Positions 1 to 15,269 of a stretch of 64,000 nt of DNA are shown piece by piece (positions within the stretch are counted from its first letter, which is position 1; every line of letters begins with the position of its first letter). A program made the translations under genes and the position numbers. The notes under the pieces are model-generated. The model was given only the letters and a program-made list of their open reading frames with translations. It did not search any database and had not been told where the DNA came from. Source of the stretch: Apiospora phragmitis (taxonomy: Eukaryota > Ascomycota > Sordariomycetes > Amphisphaeriales > Apiosporaceae); the NCBI GenBank assembly GCA_038363925.1, contig JAQQWL010000009.1, positions 2,294,001 to 2,358,000 of the forward strand. Reading direction: 5' to 3'.

Positions 1-1354
<1,354 letters not shown>

Positions 1355-2793
1355 GACTGCGACGGGTATCTACAGGCGTCAAAATGGTGCAGCAAGGACA
1401 TGAATGGGGATTCGAGCTCTTGTCTTTTTCTTGCTAGTACCAGCGTCTATTCAGGGAGGCCGAGCGGCTGGGTGAAGCTCCAGATGGGTGTTCTCAGCTT
1501 CGAGGTCGTAGTTGGCGGGGTCGGATGCTCTGACGACAATGATGAAAGGCGACAGACAGACAGGTGCGTGTGGTGCAAACCGACGGACCGCGAAAGAATA
1601 AGATGGGCCAGCTGCCTCTGTGCCAGTAAATGAGGAAGTCAAAAGTGTGGAATGGAACAAAGAAAGAGAGGGAAAAGGTGACGGAGAGAACCAGAGCTGG
1701 CGATGCAAAGAATTGTTGTCCAAAGACTCTCCCCCAGCAAAGGAAGCTTACAAGTTTGGTGAGGTGATGTGGGCTGAATAGATTGATTTGCCAGACTAGC
1801 AAGCAAGACCAGTTCCGTGACAGTGACTGAATAAGGTAGCAAGCAAGGTTGACTGGCACTGGCTCGGATGTACGTATGTACGTCTTGGGTGCTACTTGCC
1901 TCTTTGCCTGTGCTACATACATGCCAGTGGGCTACCTAGAAGTAGGCCGTGACATACTGTGGGGGCATTGGAGCTTTTTAGGAGGGGGCAACGCAACAAG
2001 TAGGCAGCACGGCAAGGGTAAACCGCCGCAGCTAACCTACCGACCGACAAGTACTTTGTATGCACTTATTGCTTATGGCATTGGAAGTATGCACTGAATT
2101 GCAGGTTGCTTTCATCAGTTGGATTGCATTGGACTCCCTTCTGCTACCTACATACAGTATGTAGTATCCATCTAGGCGGGGTGTTGTTTCCATTGTTTAA
2201 CCGTACATACATACCTACATGTACTTTCGACACCCATCACTGGAGAGAATAGCACAGCACTGAATACATGTATCTATCTAGGTACATAATCAATCATCTA
2301 CCATGTGCCGCCAGCTATTCCTGTCATTCGATCGCCAATTGAAATAAATACCTGTATTTACTCTATCACCACCAGTCGTCATGAAGCTAGCTATTCCAGA
2401 TTATGTGAAAGGATACCCTACAGGAGGTAGGTTAGGTATGTGGTAGGTATTCACAATTTGAGATACTGATACTCTGCACCGTGACATCCCCCACTTCTCT
2501 TAGCTTGCTGGATGATGTCTTAATCAGAGACCATCATAAACAATCTTTGCCAATGGTAGGTTTGATGATGCCTGCCTACATGCTGAATCCTACGATGGAG
2601 GAGAAATAATAGTAAGCATGTATTGCTAGGTTAAGTGCGTTATAGTACGTCAAGTTCTTAATATTAAAACGACTACATGCTCGTATGATACAGACGAGAG
2701 AATAGATAGGCCAAGCTGATTAGGCTTCACAAAACATGCCTTGTGCTATTCAAACTAATACACCAGCCACTGTCAAATACGTTAAAATGTATT
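1355..2793. other. Intergenic, no supported gene
   Basis: I see no conserved protein here. The stretch is rich in short TACCTA/TACATA-type motifs and probably carries the promoter of the deubiquitinase gene. Open frames at 1451-1922 are short and show no family motif. Base composition is normal up to the left edge of the Copia element. Confidence 0.5.
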
Positions 2794-2925
2794 TGTTGTG
2801 GCTCCAGGCCACCAGCCTACCTGGGGCTGCCTGTTTTCCTATATGAGCTTAATTAGTAAGCTAGAACGGCTATAGATAGAGCGTATATAATATTATTAAT
2901 ACATCTCCTATCTTTAGTTTTAATA
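2794..2925 (+). repeat. Copia 5' LTR (132 bp)
   Basis: It starts TGTTGTGGCTCC and ends ...TAATA where the 3' copy ends ...TAACA. Aligned by eye to 15714-15845 without gaps, I count about 18 differences. All are transitions, and all but one place the T or A in this copy, so this LTR was hit by RIP while the right one was not. The first ~55 bp are almost unmutated. Confidence 0.93.
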
Positions 2926-5695
2926 AGTTATAAGCTTTCGTTGCTCGCTTGCGGTAAGCTTTTATTAAATATTACGATTTATTTAATGAACTTTTAATGT
3001 AACGGATATTAATTTAACTTTTTTATTATTCTCGTTAACTCGAGAACGTTAAAACGCGATTTTAACGATACTTTATAATTACGTATTATTATTGCCGACT
3101 TTTTTAATACTTTATAATTACGTATCGCTATCTTTTTAATATATGTAACGAGACGGAATTTTTTCGTTTATAGACGATTATTTAATTTAAAATTTATATA
3201 CTTAATAAATATTAGATAACTTTTTATTTTCGACTTTTTTTATAGTATTTTATAATTATATTTTATTATCTCGATTTTTAAAGTGTTTTATAATTACGTA
3301 CTATTTTAACTTAATTCTTTTAATATTTTATAATTACGTATTATTATTATTAACTTCTTTTATAATATTTTATAATTATGTACCACTTTAATTTTATTTC
3401 GACTTTATTTTAATTTCGCCTTAATTTTATTAATATTATAACCGATAATATATATAGATTTATTCTAGCGTTAATCGTTAAATTAAAAAAGGAGAATAAT
3501 TTTAAAATATAGAAATTATAAATTAAATAGTACTTAAAAACCTTTAATTTATAGCTATATATCTTAGTAAGCGTTCTAAAACCCGAAAATAATAACGAAT
3601 AAAATTAATAAGACCTTCGAAGAGTTTAGGTTATATTAATCTTAATAGTAAGCTTAATTAAGGTTTTTTAGAAGCTGGAGAATGCCGGCTAAAACATGGA
3701 TAAAAAAGAGGACCCTAAAGTCCTGTATAACCTTATCCTTTCTATTATTCCTAAGTAATTAAAAAACTTAATACCTTCCTTATTCTATAAGCTTATTAGC
3801 CTTAAGCTATTTAACGGCATACCGATGAAATAATAGAATTCTCGACTTTATTTCTTTTATAATCGATTAAAGTAGCTCGATTACGGCTAGATAAATAAAG
3901 GAATTACCCTTATCGCTTTAAAAGGGATTAAGGAACGATACCTTTAATGGTATAAATTCTTATAACGCGAATTTAATAAAAAAACCCTTATATAGCCCGG
4001 TCTTAAGCAAGAGATTATAAAAAAGGTTAACGAGGAAGTTATTACTAATATACTATTAATTTCTATACTTTAAAATAGTATTAAAACGATTACTTAGAAT
4101 ACTCGATAACTTTCTCGTTAACCTTTAAATAAAGGTAATAATTAAAAATAAGATACGATTATATCGATATTAAAGATCGATTGCTTAATTTATAAAAAGC
4201 TATATCCAGCTAACTGGATATAAGATACTAACTGCAAACGCTATACTAAGATATTTAAGTCCTACTAGACATGCTATCTAAAGAACCGACCTATAAACCG
4301 AGGAGGTCGATCCAGACCTGCGAATAACGATAACGGTTCTTTTAAAACTAATAACGATAAAAAAGAAGCTTCTCGAGCTGCCCTCACATATTCGACAGGC
4401 TTGATAGCTATTTAACTTCTAGAATAAGACGTCGAACCAACTAGATTTAATAACTTCTTTCATTATAATATAATTATAAATAACTCTTATATTATACATA
4501 TTATCTTTAATAATAAAAAGTGGTTTATTACTTTTAAAGAGCTTCTCGAACTAGTTTTATTAGGTGCCGCCGATAGAGGCATTACTAAAGCTACTAAATT
4601 CGAAATAATACTGCTCTATATAGGTACATCTTTTAGATAATACGTTTAATAAAAGATCGGATTAGCTTTATATAACCTTAACTCTTTAATTAATATATTA
4701 AACGTAGGAATACTTAAATTTAAAAGGGTGATCCTCGACCTATATAATAATACCTTTAAAATTAAAGATTTTAAGGCCGAAATTTATTAAGTTAAATAAG
4801 TGAATAATATCTTCGTAATTAAAATTATAGAGATTTCGAAAAAACTATTTAATAAATTACTTTTCTTTATAATTATTAATTTATAATTTATATATCGATA
4901 ATTTATATATACGAATTTACGAACGATTTATAAAGTATACTAATAAGCCGGTATTAACTTATTAAAATTAAGTTTAAAAGATTTTAACTGCTATAACTAT
5001 TAGCTTAGTAAAGTAAAATAAATTATCTCTTAAACCTTTTTAATCCCTGTTAATAGACTACTTCAGGTCCTTTTTTTAATACCGTCACATATATTTTAAA
5101 ATCTTTAATAAGGTTTAAATACTCGATACCTATTATTAACGGGTTTTTTAATTATTATTATATAGTTTTCGCTTGAACGAAAAACGATATTGTATAAAAG
5201 ATTATTAATTTCGTCTTTTAATTTAAAAAATAGACTAGTTTAAAAGTCTAAATCCTTTATTTTAATAACGGATGTAAATTTCTTAATAATAATAACTAAA
5301 TAAAAAGCTTTATTATTAAGAAAAGTATTAAATAGTATTAATTATTAATAAAAATTTACGAATATAATAACAAGGCCGAAACTATTATTAAAACTATTGT
5401 TACTTTTGCGAGAACAGTTTTAATTATAATTAAGCTATTAGAGTTTTTTTTAACCTTAGGTTAAAATAACCTTTATCTTTATACATAATTTTTTTCTAAA
5501 TAAAAACAACGGCAAGTCCCTTTATTAACGCTATTATAAGTATTTTAAGTTTTATATTAAAACTCGAGAACCTTATTTCCTTTATTTCATTATATTTAAT
5601 ATATTAGCTTTTGTTTATTATAAAGACCGGAAGAGCTTAATTAAAATAACTCTTATAATACGTAAAAGTTATATAGTTAGTTATTAAAACTATAA

Positions 5696-6392
5696 TATTA
5701 CGACCTGACCTAAACAAGCGGCCAAGATCCACCGCCCGGCACGGGGCTAGGATAGCCCGAGGCGCTTACAAAATCCTACCTAAAGAGCTAGTTAACGATA
5801 ACAGCCCTATTACACCGCTATAAAACATTAATAAATAATAATACGACGATAATATACCACGGCTAGCTAATTAAGGATAGATTACGATAGATAAACGGGA
5901 ATAAATAAATAGGAATAGATGAACGAGACGAGGTAAATAATAAAGGATAACTTAAAGTCACGTATAAATAAAATAAGGGAGCTATAGGATTACAACGCTC
6001 CTAGCGATCCAGGAGCGATAAGATCACGACGCTTTTAGTGATCTAGGAGCGACGGGATTACGACGCTTTTAACGACCCGACTCGGATTAATAAAGGAGGG
6101 ATTAGATATATAATAATAGACGTTCTTTATATATTTTATATAGATATTTTTTATTTTAATAATTAATTTAAATATTAATCTTAACTTATTAATAAGGTAA
6201 ATAATTTTAACGAAACTATTACGAATACCTTTAAACTTACGTACTTTAATTATTTTCGTTTTTATAAATTATTACTTATTATATTAATAAAAGCGACTTT
6301 TATTACACGTTTAAATACTCTCTTATATTATTAATATAAACCTTAGTATGTTTTATTAGGTTTTTTTTAAAACTTAAATAATGTTTATTATA
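5696..6392 (+). repeat. Gypsy 5' LTR (697 bp)
   Basis: It begins TATTACGACCTGACC (probably TGTTACGACC before RIP) and ends ...TTATTATA. It aligns to 12802-13498 at a constant offset of 7106 with no indels that I can see. The differences noted are transitions. A target duplication TATAA lies immediately upstream. Confidence 0.92.
5987..6079 (+). repeat. 34-bp tandem repeat inside Gypsy 5' LTR
   Basis: About 2.7 copies of a 34-bp unit containing the core ACGCTCCTAGCGATCCAGGAG, with RIP differences between copies. The core contains the inverted pair CTCCTAG...CCAGGAG and could form a small hairpin. The same array occurs in the 3' LTR. Confidence 0.75.
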
Positions 6393-9300
6393 TTTTAATT
6401 ATTCTTATTTTTATAAGTTATTACTTAGACCTTTAAATAATAATATTATAAGAATTATATTTATACCTAGCCTTAATAATATCGTTTAATAAGGAAAGAC
6501 TTTTATCGCTACCCCTAATACCTCTTAACGGGACCTTGTTATAGACATTAATAGCGACGATAATAATAACGAGCCTATACAATAAGCGTTAATTAAACGA
6601 ATTAAAGAATTCGAATAAAAGAGCGCTAATTATTAATATTATTATATTAAGCTCGAAAAAGAGTGTAACGAGCTCCTAGTTAAGGGTACTTTAAAATAGA
6701 TACCTTATAATATTGATAAGCTACGCGAGGAGGTGCGTCTCTTCTGTATAGCTGCTAATATTATCCAGACCCTTATTATATTAAAAAAGGGTATAAAGAT
6801 TAATACGCTAACCTTTTTTAACGGAATAAGCGGAAACTTCCGAAGTTTCTTTATTTAAATTAAGGCTTATTAACAGTTTTACGAAAAAACGTTTTAAGAC
6901 GTTACCTAGCGAATTATTTACGCCGCCTCGTTTTTTAAAAATAAAGTACTCGTTTAGTTTAAACCTTATTTAAATAAACTTATAAAAAACGATTAGTAAA
7001 TTAAGCTATACCGTATAAAGGTATAATATATTTTCAAAAATTACGACGGCTTCGAATAAGCCTTTAAATTACTTTTCTAAAACCCCGACGAAAAGCGACA
7101 GGCGAAAAGGGAGCTTAAAACCCTTAAATAAAAGGGATTAGCCGCCTCCTATATAGCCAAGTTCTGGCGTATTATAATTTAACTAAATTATACCGAAATT
7201 ACGAAAATTATAATATATTATTAAGAATTAAAGGACGACGTTAAAAACGAACTTAGCCGGCTTAACGCCTTTAATAATTTCTTTTTATATATAGAATTTA
7301 TTATTAAGATCAATACTTATATATATAAACGACGCTGCGAGAAATAAGGCGGACTTTAGCGGTAAATTAATTAAACTTAAGTTAATACGGGGCGATTATA
7401 TTAATATAATTATATACCGCTTAAGAATACTACGGCGTATAGCTATTATAATAGGCTTATAAACCTTAACGCTACTAAATATAATAAATAGGATAAGAAG
7501 TTACGTAATATTTATTATAATTATTAAAAGCTAGGATATTACGCTTAAAAATATTAAGTATTAAAAAAAAAACTTTTAACGAATTTTAAAAGGATAATAC
7601 GTTAACGTTATTAAAGTAGAGGATACCTTTATAATAATTATTAAAAATAATAACGTTATTATTAAACACGGTAATTTATTTTAAATAGCCTATTATAATA
7701 ATAGGTGCATTTTTTACTTAATAAATAAGGAAGGTACCGGATAGTTTTTTAAAACCCCGGAGAATAAAAAAGATTATAACTAAAGCGTCGCAATAATATA
7801 AAAAGAATAACCTCTTCTTTATAATAACGATAATAATTTAATAAATAATATTATAAACTAGTTAAAGTAATTAATAAATTATAAATATTTAATAGGTATA
7901 TTAATAAACAAGTTAATAAACGAGATCGCTAAATTTAAAAACTTTAAAACCGACGAGTAGTTAGCTATCCTTAATATTTTTTACCCCGACTCGAAATATT
8001 TACGCTAAATACTTATTACGGCTAATTTTAATTAAAGAATCTATAATAATTACGTAATAAGAGACAATTTACAAATCTCTTTTATATACAAAGAATACTT
8101 CACGCTTTTATAGATTTCGTATATATATAACGCTTATACGGAACACTTCGCGAAGAAACTCGAGTACGAATAGTTCCTCCGAAGGATCGGTAAACGACTT
8201 ATTACGTAACCATACCCGGATTATATTATTAAAAAAACTTAAATATCGATCCCGAACGAACGACGCGCGTACTTATTAATATAAAAAGATTTACGATAAT
8301 TACGATAATATTATTTAAAAAGACGAGATTAGAGGGGGTATTTCGAAAATTAATATTTTAAATACGCTTAAAAAAAATCGCGAGCTTATAAACGTTTAAA
8401 AGAAAGCGTTTAATACTTTTAAAATATATAGGTATATATTTAATAAAAGAACCCCTTTATTATATTAAAGAACTTATAAAGCGCTTATAAATTACCGCGA
8501 ACTTAATAAACCTTCGAATTATCGGAAGAACCCGAACTTTAAATATTAAGGATAATACTTTATACGGGGGAGGAGTATAAAAACACCCTTATTAATATAT
8601 TAAAAAGCGCCTTATAAGGAACGGAAAAAATAACGGCGACAATACGAGAATCGATTATAAAATATTATTAATAACTTATAGACGCAGCGTTTGAGAAATA
8701 GACGCCACTTATTATAGAAGGATGATAACAGGCGGACTAAAATAAGTTTCTATACTAGATAACGGATAATCGAGTTATTTATAAGTATATTATATTGATA
8801 CTAGGCGTAAAAGGAGTCTATATCAGAGCGTTACTCGATAGCGAAGTATAAAAAAACTATATTTTACCACGAATCGTTAACTGCCTTAAACTCGAATAAT
8901 AGGAGAAAAACGCCCTATACCGACTTAGGACTATCGATAAAGGATTTATAACTTACGACGATAAAGAAGTACGGAAAGAAGTCGCGAACCTTTCGATTAA
9001 TATTAGAAAACGCTATAAACGAATCACGTATAATATTATAGATATCGCAAAATACGACATAATTTTAAAATTAATTAGAAAATAGGTTAACTTTAATAAG
9101 ATATATTAAAAAAGGTTTAATTAATAGGTAGCGGTTTAAAAAACGACCCTTTAATAAACTTAAAATTTTAAAATATATATTATTATTAAAAAGCTTAAGC
9201 CGAATATTATAACGATTATATTAAAAAAATATCGGTAATTTGAAATATTTTTTAATAAAAAATTAGAAATAAGCTTACCGTTTTATATATAATAAAATTA

Positions 9301-11974
9301 TAAAATACCTTTTAAAAATAGGAAGGAACCTTTATTTATATTTATATATAAACTTAACCAAGAGTACGAACAAGCCTTAAAAAAATACATTACGGAAAAT
9401 CTCGAGAAAAAAGTTATCCGACCATCCACATCATTAACAAGCTTCCCTATCCTTTTCGTCCTAAAAAAGAGCAAGAACGGGAAACTTAAATAGCGTATAT
9501 ATATTGATTATTGAAAACTTAACGAAATTATTATTAAAAACCGGTACTTTTTACTTTTAATCGGCGATTTACGAGATAAATTATTATATGTTAAAATCTT
9601 TATAATACTCGACCTCTTTAATATATATAACTTAATTCGAATTAAGAAAGGAAAAAAGTAAAAGACCGCGTTTCGAATTAAGTACGGCTATTTTAAATAT
9701 TAAGTTATACTGTTTAATTTAATTAATATACTAATTAATTTTTAAATTATAATTAATTATATCTTATAAAAATATTTTAATAAGTTTATTATAATATACC
9801 TCAACGATATCTTTATCTACTCCGAGAATAACGAGTAATATTAAAAATATGTAAAACTAATACTCTAAAAACTATAGAATGCCAACCTACTAATTAATTT
9901 AAAAAAGAGCGAATTCTACTAATGATCCGTTACTTTCGTAAAATACGTAATATCCCCGGGCGAAATCTGAATAAAACCTTTAAAAATCTTAATAATTAAA
10001 AAGTAGCCTACGCTTATAAGCGTTATAAAAATTAGATCCTTCTTAAAATTAATTAATTATTACCGGATTTTCGTTCCCGGATTTAATAGGATAGCGATAC
10101 TTTTAATAAACTTAATAAAAAAAGACGAATTATTTTAATAAACGGAAAAAAAAACGAAGCCTTCTATAATATTAAAAAACGAATCTTTAATGAATTAATA
10201 CTTCGTATAATAAACCCGTTTAAACTTTTTAAAATCGAAACTAACGTATTAAATTATACGATCGAAAAGTAATTAAGTTAACGAAACGATAACGAAAAGT
10301 CGTACCCCGTCGTATTTTTTTTAAAAAAGTTTAACGAATTAGAATTAAATTATTAAATTTATAATAAAAAACTAATAACTATTATTAAAGCTTGCGAAGA
10401 ATAGAAATATTATTTTAATAAAATAATAAAACTAATTAAAGTCTATACCGATTATAAAAACTTTATAACGTTCACTACTACTAAAGAATTAAATAAATAA
10501 TAAGTACGATAGTTTAAATTTTTTTTAAAATTTAACCTCATTATTATTTATTAAAAAAGTAACGAGAACGGTTGCGTCGACGCGTTAAACTGATAACCGG
10601 ACCACTAAAAAAAGGTCCCGCCCGAAACGCGAATAATCTTTACTTACGACTAAAACGGTAACCTCGTACTTTTAAAATAATTAAACGTTATAAATTATAT
10701 CTAATATAATAACGAATAAGTTACTAAGTTCTAATAATTTAATTAAAACCTCGACCCCGCGAATTACCCTAGGGATTACTTTAAAAACCGCGACGGTCTC
10801 GCTTTTTACCAAGATAAGATCTATATCTCTAAACAGTATCGCAAAGACTTTATCTAAGAAATTTACGAACACCTTATACACAGATATTAAAAAATATTTA
10901 AAACTTAGAAAAAGATTATTAAATAATTCGATTATAAAAACTTTAAACTAATCGTAATTAAAGTAATTAATAAATATAACCTTTATAATAAAACTAAAGC
11001 CGCTAAATATCGACCGTATAAAGAATTATAACCGATCTCATTATTAAATAAAGTATAAAAAACTATTACACTTAACTTCGTTATTAAGCTACCCTTATTA
11101 AAAAAACTCCTAACTAAGGTTGATTACGATAACATCCTAATTATTACGAATAAACTTATAAAATATACCTACTTTTTACCGTATAAAAAATTTAGCGATA
11201 TTAATAACCTAGCGTATACGTTCCTCCGAATTATCGTTAACTAGTACAGGCTGTTTAAAATAATTATCTCTAATAAAGATAAATTATTTACCGCTAAATT
11301 CTAAAAATTACTTATAACGTAATTTAAAGTTAAATATAAATTATTTACGGCTTACCACCTTTAAATAAATAAATAAACCGAGCGAATAAACTAAACCTTA
11401 AAATAATACCTACGCAGCTATATTAACTATAAATAAAATAATTAAGTATAACTATTATTTATAACTTAATTCGTTTATAACAATATAAATAACGAAGCTA
11501 CACATATTTTACTATTCCGAATAAACTACAGGTACGACCCGGAAATTATTAAAAAACCGGTAAAAAGAAAGCTAGCACTAGTCGCGACTATTTAAATCGA
11601 AAAATTAAAAAAACTTTAAATTACGCTACAATAAAACCTTACCTTCTTCTAATAATAAATAAAAAGATACGCCGACTAAACAAGGTTAAAAAGATTAACC
11701 TTTAAAAAAGGAAAAAAAGTCTACCTCTTATAACGAAACATTAAAATAAAACGATTAAGTAATAAATTAGATTTTAAAAAAATAAAACCATTTAAAATTA
11801 TAAAAACTATTTTAAAAACTAACTACTAATTATCGCTACTTAAAATAATACGGATACACCTTATATTTTATATCTCATTACTCGAGCTAACGGCCGAGAA
11901 TACCTCGATCGATATATAACTAGAGGTTATAACAGATCAGTACGAATACGAAATCGAAAAAATTATCGATAAAA

Positions 11975-12165
11975 AAAAATAAACGAAAGTATTAATACCT
12001 CGTCTAATAAAAGGGTTACCCACTTAAAAACAATACCTAAAAACCTAAAAAATACCTAGCGAACGCCACGGAGGAGCTTCGGAAATTCGAGCAGCAGGAT
12101 CGGCGGGAGGCACCAAAGGACCCAAACCCCCGAAGTCAGCCAGGCCTAAGGAAGCCCAGTCCACG
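11975..12165 (+). pseudogene. Gypsy chromodomain and pol C-terminus
   Basis: This is the end of the Gypsy polyprotein. RIP-damaged codons (a YLV..KGYP motif with TAG for Trp) lead into an undamaged tail, ANATEELRKFEQQDRREAPK, which ends in a stop at about 12165. Chromodomains at this position can direct integration to marked chromatin. From about 12057 the sequence abruptly regains normal composition, unlike all the surrounding element. Confidence 0.7.
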
Positions 12166-12801
12166 TTAGGAGGAACGCCCATAAGCTGGAGGTCCCCCAC
12201 CAAACAACTCTCGTGGCCCTCCAAAATAAGGAGAATGTCGTCCTCCTTATCCAATTCCTTCATACCACGACTAAATAAATTACTACCCCTTTCTTTCACC
12301 TTCTAACAAATCTTCCAGATCCGCGAAAACCGACCCGCCGCTTTAGTAAGTTAAAACTAAAGCTTAACTAACTCCGAATATAGCGATAAAAGTTTCTCGT
12401 TTACGGCCTTCTCGTTTTCGTTTAGCTTATATTATTACGTTAAAACCTTTTTTAAAAACGAAGCTATTAAAAACCTATCGTATAAATAATTACGACTTAC
12501 ATATTTTTCGTAACGCGAAAAACGATCCGAAATACGGTAATTAAACTTCTTATTCTTAAAATAATATAAATAAAATATATTAATTAAATAACCGTTAAAA
12601 GTAATAAAATAATAAAAAAAAGAACGTTTATAAGCCTTAATAAAAAACTTCTTAATATAATTTAATATTATAATAAATATATATTATAATAAAAATAAAA
12701 AAGAGAAAAACTTACGAAAAATCTTAACATAATAAGAAAATAATAAATACTTATAACGATTAATTATTTTAAAAATAAAGTAATAAAAAAAAGAGAAATA
12801 A

Positions 12802-13498
12802 TATTACGACCTGACCTAAATAGGCGGCTAAGATCCACCGCCCGACACGGGGCTAAAATAGCCCGAGGCGTTTACGAAATCCTACCTAAAAAACTAATTA
12901 ATAATAACAGCCTCATTACACCGCTATAAAATATTAATAAATAATAATATAATAATAATACACCACGGTTAATTAAATAAAAATAAATTATAATAAATAA
13001 ACGAGAATAAATAAATAGGAATAAACGAACGAAACGAGGTAAATAATAAAGGATAATTTAAAGTTACGTATAAATAAAATAAAAGAATTATAAGATCACG
13101 ACGCTCCTAGCGATCCAGGAGTAACAAGATCACGACGCTCCTAGTGATCCAAGAGCAACGGGACCACGACGCTTTTAACGACCCGACTCGGATTAATAAA
13201 AAAAAGATTAGATATATAATAATAAATATTCCCTATATATTTTATATAAATATTTTTTACTTTAATAATTAATTTAAGTATTAATTTTAACTTATTAATA
13301 AAATAAATAGCCTTAACGAAACTATTACGAATACCTCTAAACTTACGTACTTTAATTACCTTCGTTTTTATAAACTATTACCTATTATATTAATAAAAGC
13401 GACTTCTATTATACGTTCGGATACTCTCTCGTATTATTAATATAAACCCTAGTACGTCTTATTAGGTTTCTTTTAGAACCTAGATAGCGTTCGTTACA
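12802..13498 (+). repeat. Gypsy 3' LTR (697 bp)
   Basis: It begins TATTACGACCTGACC and ends CGTTACA, followed directly by the target duplication TATAA at 13499-13503. It is the same length as the 5' LTR. Confidence 0.92.
13093..13185 (+). repeat. 34-bp tandem repeat inside Gypsy 3' LTR
   Basis: Two full units (13093-13126 and 13127-13160) start AGATCACGACGCTCCTAG. A third, partial and more diverged, unit runs to 13185. This is the counterpart of the array at 5987-6079. Confidence 0.78.
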
Positions 13499-14978
13499 TA
13501 TAAGGCTAAGATTTATATAATTTAGGTTTTAAAACTTTATAAAGTCGTTAATATTAAAGATGTGCGTTTTAATAAATCGAGACTTAAAGAACTTGATAAT
13601 TAGAATAATATCGAATACGAAGCTATATTTAATAACTTTAAAACTAAGGAGCTTAGTAACCTTATTACGTTAATAGAAATCCTAGCTTATAAAGCTTAAT
13701 AAAAAAAAAATTATAAATATATTAATTAAAAAAAACTAATAATAATTAAAATATTTAATTTTAAAAGAAGATAATAACGAATATAATGATACTTTTAAAG
13801 ATATTATTTTTAAATATCTTTTTAAAAGCTCGACTAAACCGGACGAAGTAATAAATAATAAATTAAACTCTCGTCTATCCCGCTTTATAACTTATTAAAG
13901 GATATATAATATTAAAAAAATATTTAAGAATATATGAAACCTTTTTTTTATCAAAATTCTTTAATTATTATAAAAGCTTTCTTATTTAGTAATCGATACG
14001 AAGATTAATAATTATAATAAGTATATCGTTATATTTAAATACGTATATAAAACGATAACTCGAGCCGAGAATTGTTAAAAAGTACTATTAATAATTAAGA
14101 ATTATAAAAACGCTATCTCCGATCTTAAGAAGTAAAAAGCTTAGAAGCCTATTTTTGATAAATAAATAAAAAATATTATTAATCGTAATATATTTAACCT
14201 TATCCCTCTATCGAAAAGAGAGCGTGCCCTATTAACGAAATAAGTACTAGATTAAAAGTTTAATAGCGATATATTTTTACGAAATAAAATGCGCCTTATT
14301 GTTTACGAAAACCTTAAAAAAGGAGATAACTAGTCCGTATAAGACTTATATATTACTATTATTAATATAGTTTTATTAAGAATTTTCTTAATATTTATTA
14401 TTATTAATAATTTCGAATATTATTAATATAATATTATTACCGCGTTTTTTAATTCTTATATCTTAAAAAGGGTGCGTATTTATTATTAATAATTAAAAAG
14501 TTATAATAATAATTTTAGCTTAGTATAGCTATTTAAATCAGCTTTATACGGATTACGAAAAACGTTACTTTAATAGTTTTAAACTTTATTAAAAGCCTTT
14601 AGATCTTTTAAGTTTAAACTAATAAAATTAGAAATATATATCTTTATTAATAATACCGGCGTTTTAATTCTTATTTATGTTAATAACTTTTTAATTATTA
14701 AAAAGAAAAAGTTTAATTACGAAAAGATAGCTATTTAACTTTCTTAATATTTCGAACTTTAAAAAATAGGTAAGGTAAACGAATATTTTAATATTAAAAT
14801 TATTAAAAATCGTAAAAAACGATAAGCCTTTTTAATATAAGAGGTGTACGCTTAACGAATTATCGAAAAGTTCGGTATGTAGGATTTTAAATTAGTAGCT
14901 TAGCTTTAGAAATTTAAGCTAATAATTCCGTTTACCTGGACCGTTTAATACGAAAAATAAAAAACTTATATTAAATAG

Positions 14979-15269
14979 ATGAGATTTCTTAATTATTTAA
15001 GCGTAGGTAGTAAATTAAATATTACTTATACTATTAATAAGCTATATGAGGCTAACGCCGGCTTATCTGTACGATATCTTAAAGCCTTAAAACACCTTTG
15101 GCGATATTTAAACGGATATCCCGATCTGGGAATCGTTCTCGGAGGTAAATATTACTTACGAAACTTGAAACTATATGTTGTAACCGACGCCAGCTTCGCT
15201 GGTGAACTTGGTACACGTTTTTCTATCGGTGGACATATTGTATTCTTTGTAGGAACACCGGTTTATTAA
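14979..15269 (+). pseudogene. Copia RNase H remnant (open for 96 codons)
   Basis: The only Copia segment still open for a useful length. It shows LSVGSKLNITY, an RYLKALKHLWRYLNG motif and VVTDASFAGE, typical of the Copia RT-RNase H C-terminal part. The real reading frame continues from damaged sequence upstream, so the ATG is not a true start. RIP damage decreases toward the 3' end of the element. Confidence 0.8.

Larger units (their letters stand above)
5696..13498 (+). mobile_element. RIP-degraded chromodomain Gypsy LTR retrotransposon
   Basis: A full-length 7,803-bp element inserted in the Copia integrase region with target duplication TATAA (5691-5695 and 13499-13503). Both LTRs are 697 bp. 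An A/G-rich polypurine tract (about 12784-12798) precedes the 3' LTR. Plus-strand remnants: gag about 6480-7560 with a degraded CCHC knuckle near 7506-7556, aspartic protease about 8790-8870, reverse transcriptase about 9360-9900, RNase H about 10250-10600, integrase about 11040-11560, and chromodomain about 11975-12165. The RT YLDD-type motif reads YLND at 9797-9808. The first integrase Asp reads Asn at 11074-11076. Many TGG codons read TAG. The element is dead, and it is younger than the Copia it sits in. Confidence 0.94.

Noticed and set aside
1451..1723. Protein-like minus-strand tail ending in AENTHLELHPAARPP near the deubiquitinase 5' end
   Set aside because: No GT donor before its stop allows splicing to the MATH exons, so it was not included in the gene model.
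10681..10881. 66-codon minus-strand frame in AT-rich DNA
   Set aside because: It is antisense to the RIP-mutated Gypsy pol region, and its composition is that of AT-rich noise.
12045..12299. 84-codon minus-strand open frame inside the Gypsy element
   Set aside because: The plus strand of the same stretch is the tail of the Gypsy pol frame (ATEELRKFEQQDRREAP), which explains the coding look. Kept only as part of the RIP-free island finding.
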